64,000 nt of DNA, from assembly GCA_015059925.1 (NCBI GenBank), contig SUZL01000002.1:62001-126000 (forward strand), read 5' to 3'. The number at the start of each line of letters is the position of its first letter. Position 1 is the first letter of the stretch. The DNA comes from Rikenellaceae bacterium (lineage in GTDB: Bacteria; Bacteroidota; Bacteroidia; Bacteroidales; Rikenellaceae). Of the stretch, positions 8,664-16,040 are shown in pieces. Below the pieces are notes generated by a model. It saw only the letters and a list, made by a program, of their open reading frames with translations, was not told the DNA's origin and did no database searches. The translations under genes and the position numbers were made by a program.

Positions 8664-9101
8664 ATGGGATTTTTGGACGAATTTAAGGCTTTTGCCCTCA
8701 AGGGTAACGTAATGGATATGGCTGTCGGTGTTATCATCGGCGGCGCTTTCGGTAAGATCGTTACCTCGCTTGTGAACGATGTTATTATGCCTCCCATCGG
8801 TTTGATCGTTGGCGGCGTAGATTTCTCTGATCTGAAGCTCACGCTCAAGCAGCAGGTTCTCGATGCAGCTGGCGAGGTACTCACCCCCGCCGTGACGTGG
8901 AACTATGGTGCTTTCCTGCAGCAGGTTGTCGATTTCACGATCCTTGCCTTCTGTGTGTTTATGATGGTTAAGATGATGAACCGACTCACCACCAAGAAGA
9001 AGGAGGAGGAGCCCGCACCTGCACCCGCACCCGAGCCGGAGCCTACGAAGGAGGAGTTGCTGCTCGCAGAGATCCGCGATCTGCTGAAGGAGCGCAAGTA
9101 A
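8664..9101 (+). CDS. mscL: large-conductance mechanosensitive channel
   Basis: MscL opens under membrane tension to release solutes during osmotic downshock. The N-terminal helix and TM1 are canonical ([27 protein letters not shown]), followed by the periplasmic loop, TM2 ([19 protein letters not shown]) and a C-terminal helix ([15 protein letters not shown]) that forms the cytoplasmic bundle. The linker before that helix is a Pro/Glu/Ala repeat ([10 protein letters not shown]), an unusual low-complexity spacer. Length 145 is normal. It starts 42 bases after the HAD gene and no separate promoter was recognised, so co-transcription is possible. Confidence 0.96.
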   Translation: MGFLDEFKAFALKGNVMDMAVGVIIGGAFGKIVTSLVNDVIMPPIGLIVGGVDFSDLKLTLKQQVLDAAGEVLTPAVTWNYGAFLQQVVDFTILAFCVFMMVKMMNRLTTKKKEEEPAPAPAPEPEPTKEELLLAEIRDLLKERK

Positions 9102-9134
9102 ATACCGACAATACCAAATTACTATTAAAAAAAG

Positions 9135-11108
9135 ATGAAAACAAGTATCAAAATAGCTGCTATTATGCTTGCTATCTCGACTCTTGCAGCCTGCTCATCG
9201 GCCGATACTACGGGCGACTGGCCCGTGCCCGAGCAGAGACTCTGCGAGATGGATTACGCCCCCTCAAAGACCACTTTCTCGCTCTGGGCACCCACTGCCG
9301 ACGAGGTTGAAGTACGTCTCTACGACAACGGCACGCTCGCCGAGACCATCGCAATGAAGCCCGCCGAGGCTTGTATGTGGACGGCCACGAAGGAGGGCGA
9401 CCAGATCGGCAAACAGTACACCTTCCGCGTAAAAATCGACGGCGAGTGGCTGAAGGAGACTCCGGGCATCTTCGCTCGCGCAGTTACGACCAATGGCGAG
9501 CGCGGTGCGATCATCGACCTCGATGCCACCGACCCCGAGGGTTGGGCCGAGGATAAGCGTCCTGCGCTCACTGCGGCAAACCAGATCTCGGTTTATGAGA
9601 TGCACTACCGCGATATGACGGCACACCTCTCGGCAGGCAGCTCATACCCGGGCAAGTATCTCGCTATGGCCGAGCACGGCACCCGCTCGAAGGAGGGTTT
9701 GGCTACGGGACTCGACCACTTGGTTGAGCTGGGCGTGAGCCACGTTCACCTCTTGCCGACGGCAGATTTCGGCTCGATTGACGAATCGGTGAAGGACAAC
9801 ACACAGTACAACTGGGGCTATGAGCCTCAGCACTTTAACACCCCCGAGGGCACCTATTCGACCGATCCTTCGGACCCCTCGGCCCGTATCCGCGAGCTGA
9901 AGACGCTGGTGCAGGCTATGCACAAGGCTGGCCTGAGAGTGGTTTTGGACGTGGTATATAACCACACCACCGACACGCAGCGTTGCGGCTTCGAGCTCAC
10001 CGTTCCCGGCTACTACTACCGTATGCGCGAGGATGGCTCGTTCGCCGACGGTTCGGGTTGCGGCAATGAGACCGCTTCGGAGAAGGCGATGATGCGTAAG
10101 TATATGATCGAGTCGCTGGAGTATTGGGTGGAGGAGTTCCACGTCGATGGTTTCCGCTTCGATTTGATGGCTATTCACGACATCGAGACGATGAACATCA
10201 TCCGTGAGCGCCTGTCGGCCATCGATCCCACCATCCTGATCTACGGCGAGGGTTGGGCAGCAAGCGCACCTCAGTACGACGAGCAGCAGCTTGCTTTCAA
10301 GCGCTATACACACCGTATGCCCGGCATTGCAGCCTTCAGCGACGACATCCGTAACGCATTGCGCGGTACGCTCGATATGAAGACGGGCGGTTTCATCCAC
10401 GGCGTGGAGGGCAACATCGAGGGCCTAAAGTTCGGTATCGCTGGTGGTGTTGAGCACGCTGGCGTAAACTACTCGGAGCAGGCGTGGTGTGCCGAGCCTA
10501 CGCAGCATATGAGCTACGTTACTTGCCACGACGACCACAACCTGCGCGACCGTCTGGAGATCCTCGCTCCCGAGGCCTCGGAGGCCGATCGCCTGAAGAT
10601 GGCCAAGCTGGCTCACACGGCGGTATTCACATCGCAGGGCCTTCCCTTCATCTTCTGCGGCGAGGAGATGTATCGCACCAAGCAACACGTCGGCAACTCA
10701 TACAACCAGCCCGACGAGATCAACGCCATCGACTGGGCGCTGAAGAGCAAGTACAACAACCTGTTCAACTACTGCAAGGGCTTGATCGCTCTGCGTAAGG
10801 CTCACCCCGCACTCTGCTTGGCCGATGCCGAGTTGGTTCGCAAGCACCTCTCGTTCATCGAGACCGACAAGGGTGCAGCCGTAGGTTTTGTGCTGGATAA
10901 CATCGCAGAGAAGGACTCTGCATCGAGGATTGTCGTTCTGTTCAATGGCGAGCGCGAGGCTACATCGTTCAACGTTCCGGCGGGCAACTACACCGTAGTA
11001 GCCAATGGCGAGAAGGTTGCTGTTGATGGCATCTCGAAGCTGAGTGTCAAGGAGGGTAGCCCCGTTAAGGTGGGCGCTATCGAGCCGCTGATTCTCATAG
11101 CCGAGTAA
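9135..11108 (+). CDS. pulA: type I pullulanase lipoprotein (GH13)
   Basis: A surface or periplasmic lipoprotein (Cys20 in LAACSSAD) that should cleave alpha-1,6 branches of pullulan, starch or glycogen. Residues about 25-130 form a CBM48-like N-terminal domain (FSLWAPTADEVEVRLYD). The catalytic GH13 barrel has the pullulanase signature YNWGYEP, region I VVYNHT, region II DGFRFDLM (nucleophile Asp), region III IYGEGWAA (acid Glu) and region IV CHDDHN. The 657-residue length fits the type I enzyme. No SusC/SusD pair is adjacent, but a SusA-like amylase lies at 52.4 kb, so the two could act on the same substrates. Confidence 0.92.
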   Translation: MKTSIKIAAIMLAISTLAACSSADTTGDWPVPEQRLCEMDYAPSKTTFSLWAPTADEVEVRLYDNGTLAETIAMKPAEACMWTATKEGDQIGKQYTFRVKIDGEWLKETPGIFARAVTTNGERGAIIDLDATDPEGWAEDKRPALTAANQISVYEMHYRDMTAHLSAGSSYPGKYLAMAEHGTRSKEGLATGLDHLVELGVSHVHLLPTADFGSIDESVKDNTQYNWGYEPQHFNTPEGTYSTDPSDPSARIRELKTLVQAMHKAGLRVVLDVVYNHTTDTQRCGFELTVPGYYYRMREDGSFADGSGCGNETASEKAMMRKYMIESLEYWVEEFHVDGFRFDLMAIHDIETMNIIRERLSAIDPTILIYGEGWAASAPQYDEQQLAFKRYTHRMPGIAAFSDDIRNALRGTLDMKTGGFIHGVEGNIEGLKFGIAGGVEHAGVNYSEQAWCAEPTQHMSYVTCHDDHNLRDRLEILAPEASEADRLKMAKLAHTAVFTSQGLPFIFCGEEMYRTKQHVGNSYNQPDEINAIDWALKSKYNNLFNYCKGLIALRKAHPALCLADAELVRKHLSFIETDKGAAVGFVLDNIAEKDSASRIVVLFNGEREATSFNVPAGNYTVVANGEKVAVDGISKLSVKEGSPVKVGAIEPLILIAE

Positions 11109-11129
11109 GCTACACGCATACAACAAGAC

Positions 11130-11166
11130 GGGGTGCTACCTTATCGGCGGCACCCTGTTTATTTTT
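11130..11166. terminator. likely shared terminator of pulA and the feo operon
   Basis: GGGTGC / GCACCC arms with an inner CC/GG pairing, then TGTTTATTTTTC. It lies between convergent genes. The T-tract on the minus strand is poor, so it mainly serves pulA. Confidence 0.6.
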
Positions 11167-11195
11167 CTCATTTTCTTTGCGTTACACGACCTTAA

Positions 11196-11789
11196 CTAAA
11201 GCGCCACATCCGCCTGATCGAGCAGGTTATTCAGCAACGCATAGACGGTCAAACCCGCCACCGACTTAATGCCCGTCTTGTGCGTTATGTTCTTACGATG
11301 CGACATCACGGTGTGGATCGAGATATTCAGTTCGTCGGCAATCTCCTTGTTGGCCTTGCCACGCGCCACCAAAATCAGCACATCGCGTTCGCGCTCCGAG
11401 AGATCGTGGCTGTCGCTATAAGGATTCGACGGCTCCTGCTCGAGCGCACTCTGCATCTTACGATGAATCTGCTGGTAGGAGTCGTAGATATTGATCACGC
11501 CGTCGAACTGACGCAAAAGCTCCTCATCGCACATCGTCGTCGAAAGCGCAACGAGCGCAACACCCTGCAACTCATCATAGAGGCTACGCAGAGGCTGTGC
11601 CGCCGCCACTACGGCCTGCGATCCCACAACGACCACATCCGAAGCCACCACCGCAAAGCGCTCGATAAGCGTGCGCATCGTCGCGCCGACATATACAACA
11701 TCGTACTCGCCACTCTGGGTCAGCAGCGAGGCCAAACCCTCGGCAATGATGGCCGACGGCTCAACTATTGCAACTTTCACTCTTCTCAT
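11196..11789 (-). CDS. LuxR/NarL-type regulator with degenerate receiver domain
   Basis: A 197-residue transcription factor. The start at 11789 is chosen because its ATG overlaps the TGA of the hemerythrin gene (ATGA) and gives the receiver-like N-terminus MRRVKVAIVEPSAIIAEG. The C-terminal LuxR helix-turn-helix is clear (LSERERDVLILVARGKANKEIADELNISIHTVMSHRKNI). The N-terminal domain has the receiver fold pattern but lacks the acidic pair (EPS instead of DDH) and the phosphoacceptor Asp (SDVVVVGSQ instead of a D-ending strand). It therefore cannot be phosphorylated in the usual way. Coupling to the hemerythrin protein and feoAB suggests control by iron, oxygen or nitric oxide; that is inference. 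Confidence 0.85.
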   Translation of the reverse strand: MRRVKVAIVEPSAIIAEGLASLLTQSGEYDVVYVGATMRTLIERFAVVASDVVVVGSQAVVAAAQPLRSLYDELQGVALVALSTTMCDEELLRQFDGVINIYDSYQQIHRKMQSALEQEPSNPYSDSHDLSERERDVLILVARGKANKEIADELNISIHTVMSHRKNITHKTGIKSVAGLTVYALLNNLLDQADVAL

Positions 11790-12502
11790 AAGGCAAGTTT
11801 TCGCTCTTCGGCATAGACCAATGGTGCCAGAATCTTTGTTTCGATGAGTGTATGCTTGGCCAAATCGTCGCGCATACGATAGAGATCGAACAGCAGGTCG
11901 CAACGCTTCCACGTCGGACACGACTCGGGCAGATACTTGATAATAATACTCTTGACATCATCCACCTTGTCACAAATATCGGTGTGATTGGCCATATTCT
12001 CGGCCATCTGCACCTTTGAAACGCGACCTCCGATGAGCGACTCAACGTAGGGAAAAATCTGCGTCTCCTCGTAATTAAGGTGCGCACGCACCTCGTCGGC
12101 ATAGTCATCGTAGAACTTCCTGACGATTGCCCCCTGCTTATGGTCGCAATCCTCCAACACGCGCTCTACGCCGCTGCCGATCGCCGGCAGCACCGTATCA
12201 AGGTAGTAGCGATGCGATGCGCGCAGATAACGAATTATGCAGTGCAGATCCTCACCCGTAAGCTGATCGACCTGCGGCTCGAAATCCGCCACGGCATAGA
12301 TCTGGCAAATCATCAGAAACAGCTCTGGCGACATATCGTATCGACGGCACATCTGCTCGATCGAAATATCGCCGAACGGAAGCTGTACGTCCAATCGCAG
12401 AAGGATCGACAGCAGGTCGTAGTCGGTATCGATCAACTCGATAATTTTCATATCCTTCGAGAATAGCATACGACTATTTATATCAGTTTTATATCCTCTC
12501 AT
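11786..12502 (-). CDS. hemerythrin-domain (RIC/YtfE-like) protein
   Basis: A 238-residue protein with a C-terminal four-helix hemerythrin-like diiron domain. Candidate ligands are the His in LRASHRYYL, HLNYEE (HxxxE), NHTDICD and HTLIETK (HxxxE), the pattern of RIC/YtfE iron-cluster repair proteins. The N-terminal 60 residues (LLRLDVQLPFGDISIEQMCRRYDM) look like the small helical domain in front of some ScdA/YtfE proteins, without its usual CxxC-type motif. RIC proteins supply iron to repair Fe-S clusters after nitrosative or oxidative damage. The gene follows feoAB by 11 bases and overlaps the LuxR gene by 4, so the three are one transcript. Confidence 0.82.
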   Translation of the reverse strand: MRGYKTDINSRMLFSKDMKIIELIDTDYDLLSILLRLDVQLPFGDISIEQMCRRYDMSPELFLMICQIYAVADFEPQVDQLTGEDLHCIIRYLRASHRYYLDTVLPAIGSGVERVLEDCDHKQGAIVRKFYDDYADEVRAHLNYEETQIFPYVESLIGGRVSKVQMAENMANHTDICDKVDDVKSIIIKYLPESCPTWKRCDLLFDLYRMRDDLAKHTLIETKILAPLVYAEERKLAL

Positions 12503-12513
12503 AACTCTTTAAT

Positions 12514-14892
12514 TTACAATCCCATCAACGTCCCGACGTGGAAGGCCGCAAAGGCCACAACCCACGCCAACAGCGTGTTATACACTACCGAGAAGAGCGC
12601 CCAACGCCATCCTCCCGCCTCCTGCGCAATGGCTGCAACGGTAGCGATGCAGGGGAAGTAGAGCAGAACGAAAATCATCATCGCCAACGCCGCCGCACGC
12701 GAGTAGTTGCCCGAGGCAATCAAGTGGGCCGACAGTGATGCTCCGTCGCTCTCGGCATCATCTACCGAGTAGAGCACGCCCAACGTCGATACCACAATCT
12801 CCTTGGCCGCTGCGCCCGACAGCAGAGCCACGCTTGCGCGCCAATCGAGTCCCAAAGGCTTCATCACAGGCTCGCATACCTTACCGATGCGGCCCAGATA
12901 GGAGTTTTCCGACTGCGCCATTGTGGTTGCCTCGATATTTTCGGGCGTTACGGCACCTGTATCCACGCGAGGGTAGTAGCTTAAAAACCAAATAATTACC
13001 GCCGCCACAAGGATCAATCCTCCGATTTTCTTGAGATACTGTTCGCTACGATCCCACATATGGCGCAACGTAGCCTTGAGCGTCGGAATGCGATAGGGTG
13101 GCAGCTCCATAACGAAAGGCGTCTCATCCTCGCCAAACATAAATCGACGCAGGATGCGGGCCGTCAGCACCGCCATCACGCCACCGAAAATATATATTCC
13201 GAAGAGCGCCAAGCCCGCCCGCTCGGGGAAGAATGTTCCGGCCAGCAAGATAAATACGGGCAGTCGCGCACTGCACGACATAAAGGGGTTTATCAGTATG
13301 GTTATCAGGCGACTACTGCGGCTCTCGATCGTGCGTGTTGCCATAATTGCGGGCACATTGCAGCCGAAACCCATAACCAGCGGGATGAACGACTTTCCGT
13401 GCAGGCCCGCCAAGTGCATCAACTTATCCATAATAAACGCCGCGCGAGCCATATAGCCCGAGTCCTCCATCAACGAGATGAACAGATAGAGAATCAAGAT
13501 GTTAGGCAGAAAGACCGCAACCGATCCCACGCCTCCGATAATTCCATTGACTATCAAATCGCGCAGCGGGCCCTCCGACATCATCGCGCCCACGACCTCA
13601 CCCAACCACTCAAAGCCGAGCTCGATCCACTCCTGCGGATATGCGCCCAGCGTGAAGGTACTCCAGAACATAATGAACATCAGGAGCATAAAGATCGGAA
13701 TGCCAAAGTATTTGTGCGTAACGATGCGGTCGATGAGCGACGTTCGCTGATTGTAATCGACACTACTTATTTTATAGGTCTCGGCCAATGCACCCTCAAT
13801 GAAACCATACTTCTCGTTCGTCACGGCACTCTCGACATCCTCGCCCAAATCGGCCTTGATGCGTGCCGCAGCCTTCTCGCTTCTAAGCTGCCAATCGGCA
13901 TAATGCTCGGCATCTTTCAGCGACTTAACAACGCCACTATCGCCCTCCAACATCTTCAGCGCCCAATAGCGAGGCGGGAAACATTTTGGCAGCTCGTCCA
14001 CGTTCTGTTTCATCAGCTGCGCGAGCGAGTCAATCTCATTCTCGAGCGTCGATGAATAGCGGATATGGATGTGGCGAACTTTGGGATTTTCGTTCTCGTA
14101 AGTGAGGATCACCTCGTCAAGTAACTCATTGAGTCCCTTGCTTTCACGCGCCACCACCGGAACCATTGGTACACCTATCATCGCACCCAGCTGCTCGTAG
14201 TCCAACTTACTGCCACTGCGCGTCAGCTCGTCGTACATATTCAGCGCCACGACCATCTTCGGATTAAGGTCGATAAGCTCCGTGGTGAGGAACAGATTAC
14301 GCTCCAGATTCGAGGCCACAACGGCATTGATCACCACGTCGGGCATCTTCTCCATCAGGTGCTGACGCACATACATCTCCTCGGGCGTATAAGCCGACAG
14401 AGCGTACGTTCCCGGCAGGTCGGTGATATTGATCTTGTAACCCTTATATTGACACGAGCCCTGCTTGGCATCGACCGTCACGCCGCTGTAATTTCCGACG
14501 TGCTCGCGGCCTCCCGAGAGGGCATTGAAGATCGAGGTCTTGCCGCTATTGGGATTACCCACCAGAGCGACATTTATCTCGCGGAACTTGGCATTGATAA
14601 GCTGCTCTATATCATCATCATTGGGAGACACTTCGACTCCTGAATCGATACGCTGTGCGCGAGCCTCCTCGATGGTGATAACCTCCACCATCGCAGCCTC
14701 GCTACGGCGCAACGACACCTCGTAACCCATAATACGATACTTGATCGGATCGCGCAACGGAGCATTGAGCACCGACTCAACCTGCTGCCCTCGAACAAAT
14801 CCCATCTCGAGTATTCTACGACGGAAGCCGCCGTGTCCCAAAACCTTAACGACAACGGCCGATTCTCCCGTATTCAAATCCGACAAATACAT
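12514..14892 (-). CDS. feoB: fused FeoA-FeoB ferrous iron transporter
   Basis: A 792-residue fusion. Residues 1-75 are a FeoA-type SH3 domain (GESAVVVKVLGHGGFRRRILEMG). The FeoB G domain follows, with G1 GNPNSGKTS at 112-120, the G2 region NYSGVTVD, G3 DLPG and G4 NMYD. The membrane part has the two Gate-type motifs (NPFMSCSARLPVFI and the later helical repeat) and ends in a short cytosolic tail. It imports Fe2+ under anaerobic conditions. FeoA-FeoB fusions are common in Bacteroidetes. The -7 promoter box lies inside a perfect palindrome (14900-14919), a likely operator. Confidence 0.96.
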   Translation of the reverse strand: MYLSDLNTGESAVVVKVLGHGGFRRRILEMGFVRGQQVESVLNAPLRDPIKYRIMGYEVSLRRSEAAMVEVITIEEARAQRIDSGVEVSPNDDDIEQLINAKFREINVALVGNPNSGKTSIFNALSGGREHVGNYSGVTVDAKQGSCQYKGYKINITDLPGTYALSAYTPEEMYVRQHLMEKMPDVVINAVVASNLERNLFLTTELIDLNPKMVVALNMYDELTRSGSKLDYEQLGAMIGVPMVPVVARESKGLNELLDEVILTYENENPKVRHIHIRYSSTLENEIDSLAQLMKQNVDELPKCFPPRYWALKMLEGDSGVVKSLKDAEHYADWQLRSEKAAARIKADLGEDVESAVTNEKYGFIEGALAETYKISSVDYNQRTSLIDRIVTHKYFGIPIFMLLMFIMFWSTFTLGAYPQEWIELGFEWLGEVVGAMMSEGPLRDLIVNGIIGGVGSVAVFLPNILILYLFISLMEDSGYMARAAFIMDKLMHLAGLHGKSFIPLVMGFGCNVPAIMATRTIESRSSRLITILINPFMSCSARLPVFILLAGTFFPERAGLALFGIYIFGGVMAVLTARILRRFMFGEDETPFVMELPPYRIPTLKATLRHMWDRSEQYLKKIGGLILVAAVIIWFLSYYPRVDTGAVTPENIEATTMAQSENSYLGRIGKVCEPVMKPLGLDWRASVALLSGAAAKEIVVSTLGVLYSVDDAESDGASLSAHLIASGNYSRAAALAMMIFVLLYFPCIATVAAIAQEAGGWRWALFSVVYNTLLAWVVAFAAFHVGTLMGL

Positions 14893-14899
14893 TCTGTTC

Positions 14900-14919
14900 T
14901 ATTTTTGCTCGCAAAAATA
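14900..14919. promoter_or_regulatory. palindrome overlapping the feoAB promoter
   Basis: TATTTTTGC-TC-GCAAAAATA is a perfect 9-2-9 inverted repeat. Each arm contains a TAnnTTTG -7 box, one on each strand. The minus-strand box (14912-14919) is placed 20 bases before the feoAB ATG. It may be an operator for an iron-responsive repressor, or simply two facing promoters. Confidence 0.55.
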
Positions 14920-15027
14920 CACATTTTTATGTTATATCGCAATCACTACTTTTAGGTAATTAACAATTTGTAAATCACTTTTTATCGGTATTGACCGTTC
15001 GTGCTAAAATATCGACCTTTGCAGTAG

Positions 15028-15189
15028 ATCTTTCGAAGATAGAGTTTATTTTGTTTGTTTTATGAATATAGTTTGGGTGCTACGCCCGCGAGGACGCGGC
15101 ACCGCACAAAGCCGAATGGATGTGAAAGCCATAAGAATAGAGTCTGTTTTTCGGCCGAGTGAAAAGGGGAGGGGAGACCCTCCTTTTTT
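15028..15189 (+). ncRNA. candidate small RNA with three hairpins and its own terminator
   Basis: No recognisable protein gene covers this stretch. The RNA would fold into three hairpins. The first is GGTG-[bulge]-CCGCG-agga-CGCGG-CACC at 15076-15103. The second is closed by GCCGAA / TTCGGC at 15111-15155. The third is a terminator, GGAGGG-gaga-CCCTCC followed by six T, at 15168-15189. A TTGACC and a cctTTTGC-like sequence upstream (14990-15022) could be its promoter, but the -7 box is off consensus, so the 5' end is a guess. A 54-codon ORF from 15062 runs through all three hairpins and matches nothing I know. Alternatives are a dispersed intergenic repeat or a leader of unknown type. Confidence 0.45.
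15168..15189 (+). terminator. rho-independent terminator upstream of the pur operon
   Basis: Six-pair G/C stem, GAGA tetraloop and six T residues. No gene on the plus strand precedes it except the candidate small RNA. Confidence 0.85.
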
Positions 15190-15317
15190 ATTGCCGTCGA
15201 ATCAAAATCGCAACCCCCGATCGTAACCCCACAAGCAGGCTCGGCAAAAGGGCCAAAAACTGGAAAAATTGTTAATATTTTCGCCTTCAAAAACTTTTAC
15301 ATTACAATAAATTAATG
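15190..15317. other. intergenic stretch with no recognised feature
   Basis: Sequence between the small-RNA terminator and the purE promoter. I see no gene, hairpin or repeat that I can support, apart from the likely upstream part of the promoter near 15290. Confidence 0.5.
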
Positions 15318-15325
15318 TATCTTTG
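15318..15325 (+). promoter_or_regulatory. -7 box of the purine operon
   Basis: TATCTTTG matches the Bacteroidetes consensus. Transcription should start near 15331, giving a leader of nearly 200 bases before purE. The -33 region is AT-rich without a clear TTG. Confidence 0.6.
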
Positions 15326-15340
15326 CCGATAGTTATAAAA

Positions 15341-15508
15341 ATGCCCTCGAAATGGCTAAAAAACCAACCGCTACTAATCGACTCCACATTGCAGGATCTG
15401 TTGCCAAGCATCGGAGCGTTGCGGTGTGTGTTGATGCAAAAGCGAGAAATAGTTGATTTTAAGTATAATAGTGGCCGTTGCACGCAGTTGCAGCGGCTGC
15501 GTTTTTAA
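15341..15508 (+). other. possible leader ORF of the purine operon, running through a hairpin
   Basis: A 55-codon ORF (MPSKWLKNQP...) opens about 10 bases after the predicted transcription start. It ends with TAA immediately after a hairpin ACGCAG-N9-CTGCGT (15482-15502) and a T run (15502-15506), 17 bases before purE. A second ORF, 34 codons from 15352, overlaps it in another frame. No homologue is known to me. The layout could be a leader peptide that controls readthrough, but coding could also be accidental. Confidence 0.3.
15482..15506 (+). terminator. hairpin with T run just upstream of purE (possible attenuator)
   Basis: A six-pair stem (ACGCAG / CTGCGT) with a 9-base loop and five T residues, located between promoter and first gene. 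The stem is short, so terminator activity is uncertain. Confidence 0.4.
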
Positions 15509-15525
15509 CATTACACATTGATAAT

Positions 15526-15993
15526 ATGAAAGTTGCAGTTATTATGGGCTCTACGAGCGACTGGGGCGTAATGTCGGCCGCTTGCGAGACTTTGGAGGAG
15601 TTGGGAATCGAGTACGAGAAACGAGTTATCAGCGCACACCGCACACCCCACCTGATGGTGGAGTATGCCGAGTCGGCTAAGGAGCGTGGCATCGGCGCTA
15701 TCATCGCAGGTGCTGGCGGAGCAGCTCACGTTGCTGGCGTAACGGCCGCCCTGACTACCGTGCCCGTGATTGGCGTACCTATCAAGACCTCGGCTCTCGG
15801 CGGTCTGGACTCACTGCTCTCAATCGTGCAGATGCCCGGCGGAATCCCCGTATCAACCACCGCAATCAACGGCGCAAAGAATGCTGCCCTGATCGCAGCT
15901 TCGATCTTCGCCCTGACGGACAAGGAGCTTGAGGCCCGTCTTGTGGCTTTCCGCAAGGCACAGACCGAGAAGGTTCTCGAGGCTGAGTTGTAA
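15526..15993 (+). CDS. purE: N5-carboxyaminoimidazole ribonucleotide mutase (class I PurE)
   Basis: PurE converts N5-CAIR to CAIR in purine synthesis. The start at 15526 gives the standard N-terminus [13 protein letters not shown] (155 residues); the track start at 15478 adds an unrelated extension that lies inside the leader. The active-site motifs SAHRTP and [12 protein letters not shown] fit class I PurE, which needs a PurK partner to make N5-CAIR; purK is not in this window. It is the first gene of the purE-L-M-N-H-D-folD operon. Confidence 0.95.
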   Translation: MKVAVIMGSTSDWGVMSAACETLEELGIEYEKRVISAHRTPHLMVEYAESAKERGIGAIIAGAGGAAHVAGVTAALTTVPVIGVPIKTSALGGLDSLLSIVQMPGGIPVSTTAINGAKNAALIAASIFALTDKELEARLVAFRKAQTEKVLEAEL

Positions 15994-16040
15994 CAAAACC
16001 CAAGCAAACACTTACAACCGAAAATAACGAAACTTAAGAT

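Noticed and set aside
9135-11108. Polysaccharide utilisation locus
   Set aside because: The pullulanase and the SusA-like amylase are 41 kb apart and neither has SusC/SusD neighbours; the TonB receptor at 44.5 kb is Oar-like and has no SusD partner.
13060-14055. 331-codon ORF on the plus strand
   Set aside because: Shadow of feoB; no start context and low-complexity composition.
15060-15290. 76-codon minus-strand ORF MKAKILTIFPVF
   Set aside because: It is antisense to the candidate small RNA, has no family resemblance and no promoter.
15478-15525. N-terminal extension of PurE in the ORF track
   Set aside because: It falls in the leader hairpin region; the conserved PurE N-terminus begins at 15526.
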